DNA of 64,000 nt from Vagococcus silagei (GTDB lineage: Bacteria > Bacillota > Bacilli > Lactobacillales > Vagococcaceae): contig NZ_SDGV01000004.1 of NCBI RefSeq assembly GCF_004795745.1, positions 124,001 through 188,000 of the forward strand. Reading direction: 5' to 3'. Each line of letters starts with the position of its first letter. The first letter of the stretch is position 1. Positions 51,267 to 61,106 of the stretch are shown one piece after another. Both the position numbers and the translations under genes were made by a program. The notes beneath the pieces were generated by a model. It worked only from the letters and a program-made list of their open reading frames with translations. It ran no database searches and was not told where the DNA came from.

Positions 51267-52526
51267 TTATTGAATAGTTTCAAGTGACAGCAATCCTAAA
51301 TCATGTCGATAATAAAATCCAGCTAAATTCTGCTGTTGCAACCAATCGTAAACTGTCTCTCTTGCTTCTAACAGCGTTGGTTTAGTTGCACTGACCATGA
51401 AAATCCGGCCACCTTTTGAATAAAGTTCGCCTTCCTCTTCACAAACACCTGAATAAAAAATTGCCATTGCATCATCCTCGATAATAAGTGGGGACAACTT
51501 AATCGAGTCTGAACAATTTTGAGGATAATTTGCATTTGCAACAACCACTCCCAAAGTTACCTCATTCTCATTCCAAATAATGTTAGGTTCTTTTTGCTGT
51601 AAGAGAGCCTCAATCACACTCGCTAAATCACTGTCTAATTGTTGCAGTAACACTTGCGCCTCAGGATCGCCAAAACGTGCATTATACTCAATCACTTTAG
51701 CACCAGTTTCGGTTAGAATAAGACCCGTATATAGAATGCCTGTAAACGGTATCCCCTCAGACGCCATTGCTAGAACGGTCGGTTCAACAATGTGCTGTAC
51801 AATTTCGGCCTGTGCCGCTTTATCCAGTTCGGGAATAGGGCTATAGGCACCCATCCCACCGGTATTAGGGCCATGGTTACCGTCGTACAATGGTTTATGG
51901 TCGCGAGCCGTTAACATTGGGTAAATACCCGTTTCAGAAACAAAAGCCAACAGTGAGCATTCTTCACCCACAAGAAATTCTTCAATCACAACCTTACCTT
52001 CACAAGTCACTAAATGTTTTTCTAAAAATTGTTGCGCTTCTGAAAGAGTTTCGGCAATTAAAACGCCTTTACCACTCGCTAAGCCATCTTCCTTAAGTAC
52101 AATTGGAAGACCTTGCTGCTCGACGTAATTCAAGGCAAAGTGATAATCGGTAAAGGTTTTAAATTTTGCAGTCGGAATATTATATTTCGCCATTAACTCT
52201 TTAGCAAATGATTTCGACGCTTCTAATTGAGCTGCTTCTTTAGTCGGACCAAAAATCGCTAACCCTGCTGCACGAAAAGTATCGACAATTCCTCGACTTA
52301 ACGGTAATTCTGGCCCAACAATTGTAAAATCAATAGCCTCTTTTTGACAAAAAGTAATTAAGTCTGCAAAAGCAAGTTCAGCAATATCAACGCAGGTAAT
52401 CCCATCTCGTGACATTCCTGGATTACCTTGTGCACAAAAAACGGTCGCTACCCTTGGGCTTTGTAACAATTTTTTACACAAAGCATGTTCCCGGCCACCA
52501 CTACCAACTACTAAAATTTTCAACAT
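51267..52526 (-). CDS. purD: Phosphoribosylamine--glycine ligase
   Basis: PurD (GAR synthetase) performs step 2 of IMP synthesis, joining glycine to phosphoribosylamine with ATP. The 419-residue ATP-grasp protein starts MLKILVVGSGGREHAL and shows KEDGLASGKGV as the ATP loop. ARDHKPLYDGNHGPNTGGMGAYSP and EYNARFGDPEAQVLL follow, all diagnostic. The start is ATG 52526; a longer in-frame opening with an acidic EEEEE run overlaps the purH end and is rejected. It is the last gene of the pur operon, followed by a terminator. Confidence 0.96.
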   Translation of the reverse strand: MLKILVVGSGGREHALCKKLLQSPRVATVFCAQGNPGMSRDGITCVDIAELAFADLITFCQKEAIDFTIVGPELPLSRGIVDTFRAAGLAIFGPTKEAAQLEASKSFAKELMAKYNIPTAKFKTFTDYHFALNYVEQQGLPIVLKEDGLASGKGVLIAETLSEAQQFLEKHLVTCEGKVVIEEFLVGEECSLLAFVSETGIYPMLTARDHKPLYDGNHGPNTGGMGAYSPIPELDKAAQAEIVQHIVEPTVLAMASEGIPFTGILYTGLILTETGAKVIEYNARFGDPEAQVLLQQLDSDLASVIEALLQQKEPNIIWNENEVTLGVVVANANYPQNCSDSIKLSPLIIEDDAMAIFYSGVCEEEGELYSKGGRIFMVSATKPTLLEARETVYDWLQQQNLAGFYYRHDLGLLSLETIQ

Positions 52527-52545
52527 TGCCTCTTCTTCCTCCTCA

Positions 52546-54084
52546 TTAATGTTTAAAATGTCGAACATCAGTAAAAATCATACATATATCAGCAGCATCC
52601 GCTAAATCAATGGATTCTTGATCACGAATACTACCTCCTGGTTGAATAATTGCTTTGATGCCAGTTGTTGCAATTTTTTCTAAACTATCAGGCATTGGAA
52701 AGAAGGCGTCACTTGCAAGCACTGCTTCTTCTATTCTGCCGTGTGCTTGTTGCAATGCAAGTTCCACGGAACCAATCCGATTCATTTGTCCCGCACCAAT
52801 TCCTAAAGTTTGATTAGCGTTCGTAATCACGATTGCATTACTTTTAACATGTTTCACGCAGGCCCAAGCAAACTTCAAAGCTTCAATTTCTTCATTGGTC
52901 GGCTTACGTTTGGTCACCACACGCCAGTCTTCAACCCGTTCCTTAATATTATCTGCTTCTTGGACGAGTAAGCCACCAGTAATGGTTGTCATCTCATATT
53001 TTTTTTCTTGACTCGTATCAGATTCAGCTAAGCTTAGCAAGCGAATATTTTTCTTTTTCTTCAAATAATCAAGTGCTTCCTCTGTAAATTTTGGTGCGAT
53101 AATCACTTCTAAAAAGATTGGATACAAACGTTTTGCAAGTGCTAAATCAACCTCACGATTCAGGGCTAGAATACCACCAAAAATAGATACAGGATCACTC
53201 TCAAAACACCGTTCGAATGCGGCAGATAGTGTTTCCCCACTACCAACACCACATGGATTCATATGCTTAATAGCCACTGCGGTTGGGTGTGTAAACTCAC
53301 TTAGCAAACGTAATGCACTATCTGCATCACGATAATTATTGTAAGACAACGCTTTGCCATGATGGATTTCAGCGTTAATGATCGAAGGTGCTTGGCTTGT
53401 TTCATCTTGATAAACAACCGCTTTTTGATGACTATTTTCACCATAACGTAACGCATCATGACGAGAATAACTGACGGTTAATGTTTCAGGTAGGTCCTCT
53501 TTTGTTTGGTGTAGAAAGTACTGCGCAATGGCTGCATCATAACTTGCAGTATGACGATAGGCTTTACCTGCTAAAGCACGTCTTGTTTTGTCGGTAATGG
53601 CTTTATATTGTGATAGTTCTTGAATCACTAAACCATAGTCGTCAGGATCAACCACCACAGTCACTCGCTCGTGATTTTTAGCTCCCGAACGAATCATCGC
53701 CGGACCACCAATATCAATTTGTTCAATCGCCTCTGTATAAAGTGTTGCTGAATTGGCAATCGTTTCTTTGAAAGGATAGAGATTGACACATAAAAGATCG
53801 ATAACTTCAATTTCAGCAGCATCCAAATCACCTTGATGCTTTGGCAACTGGGCCAATAAACCACCATGAATCGCTGGGTGAAGCGTCTTAACTCGCCCAT
53901 CCATCATTTCAGGGTAATGCGTCACTTCTTCAACAGATATGATTTCAATTCCCTGGTTCAGTAAATAGTTTGCCGTTCCACCTGTGGCTAAAATTTCAAA
54001 ACCTAAAATTCTTAATGACGTCGCAAGTTCTAAAAGTCCTGTTTTATCTGAAACACTTAATAGTGCACGCTTTTTTTGTGTCAT
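52546..54084 (-). CDS. purH: Bifunctional AICAR formyltransferase/IMP cyclohydrolase
   Basis: PurH catalyses the last two steps to IMP. The 512-residue protein has the N-terminal cyclohydrolase (MGS-like) domain, with ALLSVSDKTGLLELA and ILATGGTANYL, and DGRVKTLHPAIHGGLLA. The C-terminal formyltransferase domain has LRYGENSHQKA, IKHMNPCGVG and the late stretch AWACVKHVKSNAIVI, ending in QPGGSIRDQESIDLAD. It abuts purN with no spacer and starts at ATG 54084 with an AGGAGGAAG-type ribosome site. Confidence 0.96.
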   Translation of the reverse strand: MTQKKRALLSVSDKTGLLELATSLRILGFEILATGGTANYLLNQGIEIISVEEVTHYPEMMDGRVKTLHPAIHGGLLAQLPKHQGDLDAAEIEVIDLLCVNLYPFKETIANSATLYTEAIEQIDIGGPAMIRSGAKNHERVTVVVDPDDYGLVIQELSQYKAITDKTRRALAGKAYRHTASYDAAIAQYFLHQTKEDLPETLTVSYSRHDALRYGENSHQKAVVYQDETSQAPSIINAEIHHGKALSYNNYRDADSALRLLSEFTHPTAVAIKHMNPCGVGSGETLSAAFERCFESDPVSIFGGILALNREVDLALAKRLYPIFLEVIIAPKFTEEALDYLKKKKNIRLLSLAESDTSQEKKYEMTTITGGLLVQEADNIKERVEDWRVVTKRKPTNEEIEALKFAWACVKHVKSNAIVITNANQTLGIGAGQMNRIGSVELALQQAHGRIEEAVLASDAFFPMPDSLEKIATTGIKAIIQPGGSIRDQESIDLADAADICMIFTDVRHFKH

Positions 54085-54654
54085 TTATTCTCTTCCTCCT
54101 AAAATATTTGCGATAACTCGCGGATAGTCACGATGTTCAATTTTGTGAATACGCTCAGTTAAATCCGCCAATGATTCATCTGGTAAGACTGCGAGTTTCG
54201 TCTGACTAATAATTGGTCCTGTATCGATACCTTCATCAACATAATGAATGGTAATTCCTGTTTCGGTAGCTTGATCACTAAACGCATCTTGAATTGCTTG
54301 TTTTCCAGGATATTTTGGTAAAAGTGAAGGATGCAAATTGACAATCCGCCCTAGATAATCTTCCAAAAGTGTGGGGCCAATAATTCGCATATAGCCTGCT
54401 AAAAAAATAAAATTCACTTGTTTATGCTGTAAAATTTGGTTAATTCTTGCTTCATGTGCTTGCTTAGATTCATTCACTAATCGCGGAACTACAAAATATG
54501 GAACATCATATTTTTTCGCTCGTTCTATAACAAAAGCATTGGGTTGATCACAAAGAATTCCAACCAATTCTCCAGGAATCTCATGATTCAGATAAGCAGC
54601 AACAATTGCCTCGACGTTACTACCGTTACCAGAGGCAAAAATCATAAATTTCAT
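54085..54654 (-). CDS. purN: Phosphoribosylglycinamide formyltransferase
   Basis: PurN formylates GAR with 10-formyltetrahydrofolate (step 3). The 189-residue protein starts MKFMIFASGNGSN. The catalytic triad fits E. coli numbering: Asn106 and His108 in NLHPSLLPKYPG, and Asp144 in VDEGIDTGPIISQ. The folate loop FLAGYMRIIGP is present. It overlaps the purM stop by 4 bases, indicating translational coupling. No formate-dependent PurT is seen in the window. Confidence 0.96.
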   Translation of the reverse strand: MKFMIFASGNGSNVEAIVAAYLNHEIPGELVGILCDQPNAFVIERAKKYDVPYFVVPRLVNESKQAHEARINQILQHKQVNFIFLAGYMRIIGPTLLEDYLGRIVNLHPSLLPKYPGKQAIQDAFSDQATETGITIHYVDEGIDTGPIISQTKLAVLPDESLADLTERIHKIEHRDYPRVIANILGGRE

Positions 54655-55697
54655 GCTTCCGCCTCCACAAATAAGACCCCTTGTTGATCACGCGGAACCA
54701 CTTTTCCAATCACATAAAACGCTTCTTTTTGACTCTTTAATTGGGTCACAACTTTTTCGTAATTCTCTTTCGAACATGCCAAAACCATGCCAATCCCCAT
54801 ATTAAACACCTCAAACATTTCTTGATTAGAGAGTTGTCCTAATTCTGCAAGTTTCTTAAATTCTGCTGGCACTTGCCAAGAATCAGCATAAATTTCAACA
54901 GCCAATTCTGAAGATAACATCCTTGGTAAATTTTCATAAAAACCGCCACCCGTGATATGGGCAACACCTGAGAGTAACTGGCGTTCAATTAACGGGAGCA
55001 CTGTAGCAACATAAATTTTTGTCGGAGTTAAGAGAATGTCCTGAAGTAAACGTGCATCATCTGTAATAAACGGTTCTGTCAAAACAAAATTGTGGTCTTT
55101 AAATAGAATTTTACGCACTAAGGAAAAACCATTCGAATGAAAACCACTAGAAGGTAAACCAATTAAAAGATCACCTTCGGCAACTTTTTCAGATGATATC
55201 AAATGACTTTTTTCAGCAATACCTACTGCAAAACCGGCAACATCATAATCTTCCTCTTGATACATATCTGGCATCTCAGCCGTCTCGCCGCCGATTAACG
55301 CCATTTGACCAGCAACACAGCCTGTTGCAATTCCCGATACAATGGTTTCAATTTTTTCAGGATTGTTTTTACCAACCGCTAAATAATCAAGAAAGTATAA
55401 TGGTTTGGCACCTTGCGCAACAATATCGTTCACACACATCGCCACACAATCAATGCCAATTGTATCGTGTTGATTTGCTGCAATCGCCACACTTAATTTT
55501 GTTCCCACACCATCTGTTCCTGAAACCAGGACTGGTTCTTCTATCGCATAAGCTGATAAATCAAAACAACCACCAAAACCACCAATATGTCCCATCACAC
55601 CAAGTTTTTCTGTTCGTTGAGCATGTTTTTTGATGCGAGTTACAACTTCATAACCCGCATCAACATTTACTCCTGCCGCTTCATATGCTTTCTTCAC
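54651..55697 (-). CDS. purM: Phosphoribosylformylglycinamidine cyclo-ligase
   Basis: PurM (AIR synthetase) closes the imidazole ring in step 5. The 348-residue protein shows LVSGTDGVGTKLSVA, IGIDCVAMCVNDI, FLDYLAVGK, LIGGETAEMPDMY, GLPSSGFHSNGFSL and HITGGGFYENLPRM, all hallmark motifs of the PurM superfamily. The start is a GTG at 55697 with AGGAGG 6 bases upstream; the TTG 15 bases further out overlaps that ribosome site. It follows purF after 11 bases. Confidence 0.96.
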   Translation of the reverse strand: MKKAYEAAGVNVDAGYEVVTRIKKHAQRTEKLGVMGHIGGFGGCFDLSAYAIEEPVLVSGTDGVGTKLSVAIAANQHDTIGIDCVAMCVNDIVAQGAKPLYFLDYLAVGKNNPEKIETIVSGIATGCVAGQMALIGGETAEMPDMYQEEDYDVAGFAVGIAEKSHLISSEKVAEGDLLIGLPSSGFHSNGFSLVRKILFKDHNFVLTEPFITDDARLLQDILLTPTKIYVATVLPLIERQLLSGVAHITGGGFYENLPRMLSSELAVEIYADSWQVPAEFKKLAELGQLSNQEMFEVFNMGIGMVLACSKENYEKVVTQLKSQKEAFYVIGKVVPRDQQGVLFVEAEA

Positions 55698-55708
55698 GCG
55701 AATCCTCC

Positions 55709-57133
55709 TCAAGTTAATGAATGTGTTGTCAATGTTTTTTGATAATCATATAAATTAGTTGGATAATCTCCATTAAAGTAAGACATACAGAGACCTTGAT
55801 ACGGTCCGCCTAGTTGTAAATCAATCGCCTCGATTAAGCCTGTTTCACTAAGAAAACAGAGTGAATCCGCACCAATTATTTTTTGGATGTCTTGAATTGA
55901 GTGATTTGAGGCAATTAGTTCTTTTTTTGTTTGAATATCAATACCATAAAAACAAGGATATTTTAATGGTGGTGCCGCAATGCGGACATGCACTTCACTA
56001 GCACCAGCTTCTTTTAGAAGTCTGACGATTCGACGACAAGTGGTCCCTCTAACAATTGAATCATCTACCAAAATCACTATTTTACCTTCAACCACACCAC
56101 GAACTGCAGACAATTTCATTCTTACACCTTCTTCACGAAGTTCTTGCGTCGGTTGAATGAACGTACGACCAATGTATTGATTTTTTACTAATCCCATTTC
56201 ATACGGAATCCCACTTGCTTCAGCATAACCACTAGCAGCCGAAAGTGATGAATTCGGTACACCAATCACCATATCTGCTTGACATGGAGCTTCATCGGCG
56301 AGCTTAGCACCCATTCGTTTACGCGCTCGATGTACATTTACGCCCTTAATAGTTGAATCTGGTCTGGCAAAATAGATGTATTCCATCGCGCAAATTGCGT
56401 AATTAGTTTGGGTAGTATAAGTCATAATTGAAATTCCATCGTCGTCAATTCGAATCAGCTCTCCAGGTTCCACGTCACGAATAAAGCTAGCTCCCACGAC
56501 ATCCAGTGCACAAGTTTCACTTGCGACGACATAAGCACCATTGCGCATTTGTCCAATAACAAGGGGTCTAAATGCATGCGGATCCAATGACGCATATAGC
56601 CCCTTATCCGTCATTAACAAGTACGCAAAGCCGCCTTTAACTTGATTCAAGGCATCCTTTAATTTCGCTTCAAACGAATGAGCTGAGCTTTTGCGAATCA
56701 AATGCATCAATAATTCTGTGTCTGAATTGGAATGGAAAATACCACCCTCATGTTCAATTTGAAAACGAAGCGCTTCAGCATTCACCAGATTACCGTTATG
56801 AGCCAACGCAACTTGGCAATCATAAAATTGAAAAATAAAAGGTTGTACATTCTCAAGATTACCGTGGCCACTTGTGGCATAGCGGACATGCCCAATAGCA
56901 CGATTCCCATTCAAACGCTTTAAGTCGTTAGGATTGGCAAAAACATCTGCTAAAAGACCTAATCCCCGATGACTTTGAAAATGCCCATCTTGATTCACCA
57001 CAATCCCAGCACCCTCTTGACCACGATGTTGTAAACTATGCAAACCAAAATAGGTCACACGCGCCGCATCAGGATGACCCCAAATACCGAAAACACCACA
57101 TTCTTCATTTAATCCTCTGATTTCGTAAGACAT
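55709..57133 (-). CDS. purF: Amidophosphoribosyltransferase
   Basis: PurF commits PRPP to purine synthesis by transferring glutamine nitrogen (step 1). The 474-residue protein has the N-terminal nucleophile region [10 protein letters not shown], with Cys12 exposed after propeptide cleavage. The PRTase domain shows [17 protein letters not shown]. Of the cysteines that bind the 4Fe-4S cluster in B. subtilis PurF, those in ICAMEY, YPCFYG and GLCMSY are present. The position of the last one (CxxC) is Tyr452, so a complete cluster is unlikely. The start is ATG 57133 with GGGAGGAAG upstream, inside the last 25 bases of purL. Confidence 0.96.
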   Translation of the reverse strand: MSYEIRGLNEECGVFGIWGHPDAARVTYFGLHSLQHRGQEGAGIVVNQDGHFQSHRGLGLLADVFANPNDLKRLNGNRAIGHVRYATSGHGNLENVQPFIFQFYDCQVALAHNGNLVNAEALRFQIEHEGGIFHSNSDTELLMHLIRKSSAHSFEAKLKDALNQVKGGFAYLLMTDKGLYASLDPHAFRPLVIGQMRNGAYVVASETCALDVVGASFIRDVEPGELIRIDDDGISIMTYTTQTNYAICAMEYIYFARPDSTIKGVNVHRARKRMGAKLADEAPCQADMVIGVPNSSLSAASGYAEASGIPYEMGLVKNQYIGRTFIQPTQELREEGVRMKLSAVRGVVEGKIVILVDDSIVRGTTCRRIVRLLKEAGASEVHVRIAAPPLKYPCFYGIDIQTKKELIASNHSIQDIQKIIGADSLCFLSETGLIEAIDLQLGGPYQGLCMSYFNGDYPTNLYDYQKTLTTHSLT

Positions 57134-59337
57134 GGAATAGCTTCCTCCCAAAGTTTTTTAGCATCAGCTATTGAAACGTCTAGTACATCTGATGTCGTAT
57201 TTATTTCTAAACGACGATTAGCTGTTACTCTTCCTAAATACAAACTATTTTCGTGGTAAGCTACTTCAAAATCCTCTTGATATTCTGGTGCCACACTGAC
57301 GATAAAGCGTGATTGTGATTCGGCAAATAGTAAATCAGCTGCAAAGGGAACACAAATACTTGCTCCCAGTTCCTGTTCCACGCAACTTTCAAACATTGCC
57401 ACTGCTAAACCACCCTCACTAATGTCATGGGCACTGTGTAACCAACCTTTTTGAATCGCACGTGACACAATATTCTGATGTAATTTTTCTTGTGCTAAAT
57501 CAAAGTCACGTAAACTTCCTGATATTTTTCCCGTTGTCATTTTTTGCAACTCAGACCCATTAAAGTCAGCTTGCGTGTCACCAATCAAGTAAATATAATC
57601 ACCGCTAGCTTTAAAACATTGAGTTGTTGTATATGCCACATCTTCAATTAAACCAACCATGCCAATTACTGGTGTTGGATAAATCGCCTGACCTGACGTT
57701 TCATTATAAAGTGAAACGTTGCCAGAAATAACTGGCGTTCCTAGCGTACGACAAGCCTCGCTAATCCCTGCAGCTGATTGTTCTAGTTCCCAAAAGACTT
57801 CTGGATTTTCTGGAGAGCCATAATTCAGACAATCCGTAATCGCAAGCGGTGTTCCTCCACTTGCTACAATATTGCGAGCTGCTTCTGAAACTGCAATTTG
57901 ACCGCCAATTTTGGGATCAAGATAAATGAATCGGGCATTACAGTCCATCGTTAAAGCTAAGGCTTTCTTGGTGCCACGAATTCTTAAAACTGCGGCATCA
58001 CTTCCTGGCCCTACCACTGTATTCGTGCGGACTTTGGAGTCAAATGTTTCGTAAACTGTTTTTTTTGAGGCAATCGCGGGTTGTTGTAGTAATTGATAAA
58101 ATGTTTGCGCTAAATCAGTGATTTCAGGCACTTTATTCACTTGCTTGCGAAAATCTGCTAAACGTGCTGGTTCTTGACTTGGTTTGTGATAAACTGGCGC
58201 CTGTTCAGCTAATGCATCCACTGGAACATTCGCGACTTCAACGCCATGATGGTACAAACGATAACATTTATCGTCAGTCACTTCACCAATCTGAACAGCA
58301 TGTAAATCATAGCCTTCAAAAACGGCCATGATTTCAGCCTCGTGACCTTTTTTAACACATAAAAGCATCCGTTCTTGAGATTCAGAAAGCATCATCTCAT
58401 AAGGGGTCATGCCTGTTTCACGTTGAGGCACATCATCGAGATGAAGAATTAATCCGGCACCCGCTTTCGATGCCATCTCAGAACTTGACGACACTAAACC
58501 CGCTGCCCCCATATCTTGAATGCCAATTAAAGCCTCCTGATGATTTGCAATGACGTCAAGACAAGCTTCCATGAGTAATTTTTCCATAAATGGATCCCCC
58601 ACTTGCACCGCCGAACGTTGCGTTTCACCTTCTTCAGTAAATTCTTCAGAGGCAAAGGTTGCGCCATGAATGCCGTCACGACCCGTTTTAGCACCGACAT
58701 AAAGAATCGTATTACCGACACCCGTTGCCTGCCCTTTTTGAATCATCTCATGTTCAATTAACCCGACACACATTGCATTAACCAATGGATTCCCTTCATA
58801 ACAGGCATCAAATTGAATTTCACCACCAACAGTCGGGATGCCAATGCAATTGCCATATCCACCAATACCAGCGACGACTTCATTAAATAAATAGCGCGTA
58901 CGTGGCTGCGTTAACTCGCCAAAACGTAAGGAATTTAGCATCGCAATGGGACGCGCGCCCATACTAAAAATATCGCGAATAATTCCGCCAACACCTGTTG
59001 CTGCGCCTTCATAAGGTTCCACAGCTGAAGGATGGTTATGACTTTCGGCTTTAAAAACAACCGCAAGACCCTCACCAATATCAACAATCCCTGCGCCCTC
59101 ACCCGGACCTTGTAACACTTGTGGGCCAGTTGTTGGAAATTTTTGTAACACTGGTTTCGAATTTTTATAAGAACAATGCTCACTCCACATGACCGCAAAA
59201 AGTCCAGTCTCAGTATAGTTAGGTAAACGACCCAGTAAGTCATCTTTTATCATATTGTATTCCTGATCCGTTAAGCCCCATTCTTGATAAATTTTGGTTG
59301 CTTGGATTTCTTGGGGTGATAATTCCTTAATTTTCAT
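57109..59337 (-). CDS. purL: Phosphoribosylformylglycinamidine synthase subunit PurL (short form)
   Basis: The short PurL works in a complex with PurQ (glutaminase) and PurS to make FGAM in step 4. The 742-residue protein has the start [47 protein letters not shown], plus [26 protein letters not shown] and [15 protein letters not shown]. Later motifs include [14 protein letters not shown] and [14 protein letters not shown]. Its length shows it is the small form that requires PurS, which here is fused to PurC. AGGAGTGACTTGTC precedes the ATG. It overlaps purQ by 11 bases and purF by 25. Confidence 0.97.
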   Translation of the reverse strand: MKIKELSPQEIQATKIYQEWGLTDQEYNMIKDDLLGRLPNYTETGLFAVMWSEHCSYKNSKPVLQKFPTTGPQVLQGPGEGAGIVDIGEGLAVVFKAESHNHPSAVEPYEGAATGVGGIIRDIFSMGARPIAMLNSLRFGELTQPRTRYLFNEVVAGIGGYGNCIGIPTVGGEIQFDACYEGNPLVNAMCVGLIEHEMIQKGQATGVGNTILYVGAKTGRDGIHGATFASEEFTEEGETQRSAVQVGDPFMEKLLMEACLDVIANHQEALIGIQDMGAAGLVSSSSEMASKAGAGLILHLDDVPQRETGMTPYEMMLSESQERMLLCVKKGHEAEIMAVFEGYDLHAVQIGEVTDDKCYRLYHHGVEVANVPVDALAEQAPVYHKPSQEPARLADFRKQVNKVPEITDLAQTFYQLLQQPAIASKKTVYETFDSKVRTNTVVGPGSDAAVLRIRGTKKALALTMDCNARFIYLDPKIGGQIAVSEAARNIVASGGTPLAITDCLNYGSPENPEVFWELEQSAAGISEACRTLGTPVISGNVSLYNETSGQAIYPTPVIGMVGLIEDVAYTTTQCFKASGDYIYLIGDTQADFNGSELQKMTTGKISGSLRDFDLAQEKLHQNIVSRAIQKGWLHSAHDISEGGLAVAMFESCVEQELGASICVPFAADLLFAESQSRFIVSVAPEYQEDFEVAYHENSLYLGRVTANRRLEINTTSDVLDVSIADAKKLWEEAIPCLTKSED

Positions 59338-60016
59338 GACAAGTCACTCCTCGATTCACATTATTAATCATGGCTTGAAATAATTTTACGCCATCGTCCG
59401 TTCCTAAAAGTTGCTCCATCGCGCGTTCTGGATGGGGCATCATGCCTAAGACATTCCCTCTTTGATTGGTAATCCCTGCAATATTATGCAGACTGCCATT
59501 TGGGTTATCATTATCATAAGTAAAAAGAATTTGCTGATGTTCTTTCAAAGAAGCTAAGGTTTTATCATCACAGTAATAATTCCCCTCACCATGGGCCACT
59601 GGTAGAACTAAAGTCTCACTACTTTCATAAAGTGAAGTAAACATTGAATTGGTATGATTCACCTTGACTGCGACATTTCGACTAACAAACTTTAAGTTCT
59701 CATTTTTCAATAACACACCAGGCAATAATTTGGCTTCTGTTAAGATTTGAAAACCATTACACGTGCCGAAAACGGGTTTTCCTTCCGCTGCAAATCGTTT
59801 CACTTCAGCCATGACATTTGAAAAACGAGCAATTGCACCACATCTCAGATAATCACCATAAGAAAAACCACCCGGAATTAAAACACCATCAAACCCTTCG
59901 AGACTTGTTGCCGTATGCGCAACATATTCAGCTTCAACCCCTAAGACATCATTAAAAGCATGATACAAATCAATATCGCAATTCGAACCCGGAAAAACAA
60001 GGACCGCAAATTTCAT
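59327..60016 (-). CDS. purQ: Phosphoribosylformylglycinamidine synthase subunit PurQ
   Basis: The glutaminase subunit supplies ammonia to PurL. The 229-residue class I amidotransferase begins [20 protein letters not shown]. It has [17 protein letters not shown], the nucleophile Cys86 in [10 protein letters not shown], and the His-Glu pair in [12 protein letters not shown]. It directly abuts the purC-purS gene and overlaps purL. AGGTAAAATAA-type weak spacing before the ATG suggests coupling to the upstream gene. Confidence 0.96.
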   Translation of the reverse strand: MKFAVLVFPGSNCDIDLYHAFNDVLGVEAEYVAHTATSLEGFDGVLIPGGFSYGDYLRCGAIARFSNVMAEVKRFAAEGKPVFGTCNGFQILTEAKLLPGVLLKNENLKFVSRNVAVKVNHTNSMFTSLYESSETLVLPVAHGEGNYYCDDKTLASLKEHQQILFTYDNDNPNGSLHNIAGITNQRGNVLGMMPHPERAMEQLLGTDDGVKLFQAMINNVNRGVTCHEN

Positions 60017-60997
60017 TTATTTTACCTCCGTCAACGTGAAGTGATAAGTTTCCATAGTGACATTCGCCAGTAATTGATCACAGATTTGATCAACCAATTT
60101 AACAGCATCTTCGTGTGTTTCAGCTTCTAATTGGAAAGAAAATTTTTTACTCAACTTCAAATTTGTAAAATGACTTGAAATTAATTGATTCATTGATTTT
60201 TCAATCACTTCTGCCTGTGGATCAAGAATTGAATTTTTATAACTCACTTCAACTTTAGCATGAAAAAGTTGTCGATTTGAGTGTTGCAGATACTCCGCTA
60301 AACACTCGTTAACTGCTTCATAAACCGGAATAAGATCGCCTTGATCTTTACGGAAAATGTCTTTGTCAAAAGAGGCTTGTGTTTGTTTATCCCATAAACG
60401 ACAGGTATCTGGTGAAATTTCATCCGCTAACATGATATTGCCTGACTCATCCTTGCCAAATTCTAATTTCAAATCAATTAAATCAAAACCAATCTGATCG
60501 AATAATTCGCGTAACATTGTATTTATTTTGAGTGCCTCTTGTTTGATGAATGCTATCTCTGAAGGTTTGGCAAGTTTTAAATAGTCGATTTGTGCTTCAT
60601 TCATAAAAGGATCATCTAACTCATCATTTTTATAATAAAATTCAATCATAGCTGGTGTAATCTGACTACCCTCAGTCACGCCAAAACGTTTGATAAAACT
60701 GCCCGTTGCGACATTACGAATCACAACTTCTAAAGGAATAATTGTCACTTTTTTCACCAATTGTTCGGTTTCAGATACTTTACGAAGCCAATGATGTTTA
60801 ATCCCATATTTTGTTAAACATTCAAAAACTTGTGAACTAATGGCATTATTTAATGCCCCTTTTCCCACGATTGCTTCTTTTTTCTTGCCGTTTAATGCTG
60901 TAGCTTGATCTAAATACTCCAACCTCACAACATCATCACTTTCTGTTTTAAAAACGCGTTTAGCCTTACCTTCATAAAGAACTGTTTGTTTATCCAC
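60017..60997 (-). CDS. purC: PurC-PurS fusion: SAICAR synthase joined to the FGAM synthase PurS subunit
   Basis: The 326-residue protein has two parts. Residues 1 to ~238 are a complete SAICAR synthase (step 8): LYEGKAKRVF, GKKKEAIVGKGALNN, PLEVVIRNVATGSF and LADEISPDTCRLWD. Residues ~246-326 are a complete PurS: KVEVSYKNSILDPQAEVIE, then a C-terminal QICDQLLANVTMETYHFTLTEVK, which matches the usual PurS pattern (V...ESVLDPQG...; ...C.KLLANPVIE.Y). Normal PurC ends near residue 240, so the two were joined by a short linker (QHSNRQLF). No separate purS exists between purC and purQ or elsewhere here. The start is GTG with AGGAGG. A PurR-box pair and promoter lie upstream. Confidence 0.92.
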   Translation of the reverse strand: MDKQTVLYEGKAKRVFKTESDDVVRLEYLDQATALNGKKKEAIVGKGALNNAISSQVFECLTKYGIKHHWLRKVSETEQLVKKVTIIPLEVVIRNVATGSFIKRFGVTEGSQITPAMIEFYYKNDELDDPFMNEAQIDYLKLAKPSEIAFIKQEALKINTMLRELFDQIGFDLIDLKLEFGKDESGNIMLADEISPDTCRLWDKQTQASFDKDIFRKDQGDLIPVYEAVNECLAEYLQHSNRQLFHAKVEVSYKNSILDPQAEVIEKSMNQLISSHFTNLKLSKKFSFQLEAETHEDAVKLVDQICDQLLANVTMETYHFTLTEVK

Positions 60998-61045
60998 TAT
61001 AATCCTCCTAATATTTTTAAAACACGTATGTTTAAAATTGATTCA

Positions 61046-61092
61046 CTTATATCGTTCGCTTTAGTTTTATGTAAAAAAATATACCGATCGTT
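61046..61092 (-). promoter_or_regulatory. Internal promoter with a paired PurR-box operator upstream of purC-purS
   Basis: On the minus strand AACGATCGGTATA (61092-61080) and TAAAGCGAACGAT (61063-61051) each match 10 of 13 positions of the inverted and direct PurBox. They are separated by exactly 16 bases, the spacing of B. subtilis PurR operators. TTTACA (61075-61070) and TATAAG (61051-61046), 18 bases apart, form a promoter overlapping the boxes. Confidence 0.5.
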
Positions 61093-61106
61093 TACTAGCA
61101 AAAAAT

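Noticed and set aside
52527-52568. Extended PurD start with an acidic EEEEE run
   Set aside because: It overlaps purH and the GAGGAGGAAG stretch is better explained as the ribosome binding site of the ATG at 52526.
55193-55633. 146-codon plus-strand open frame inside purM
   Set aside because: It is antisense to conserved purM codons, has Gln/Leu-rich shadow composition and no ribosome site or recognised domain.
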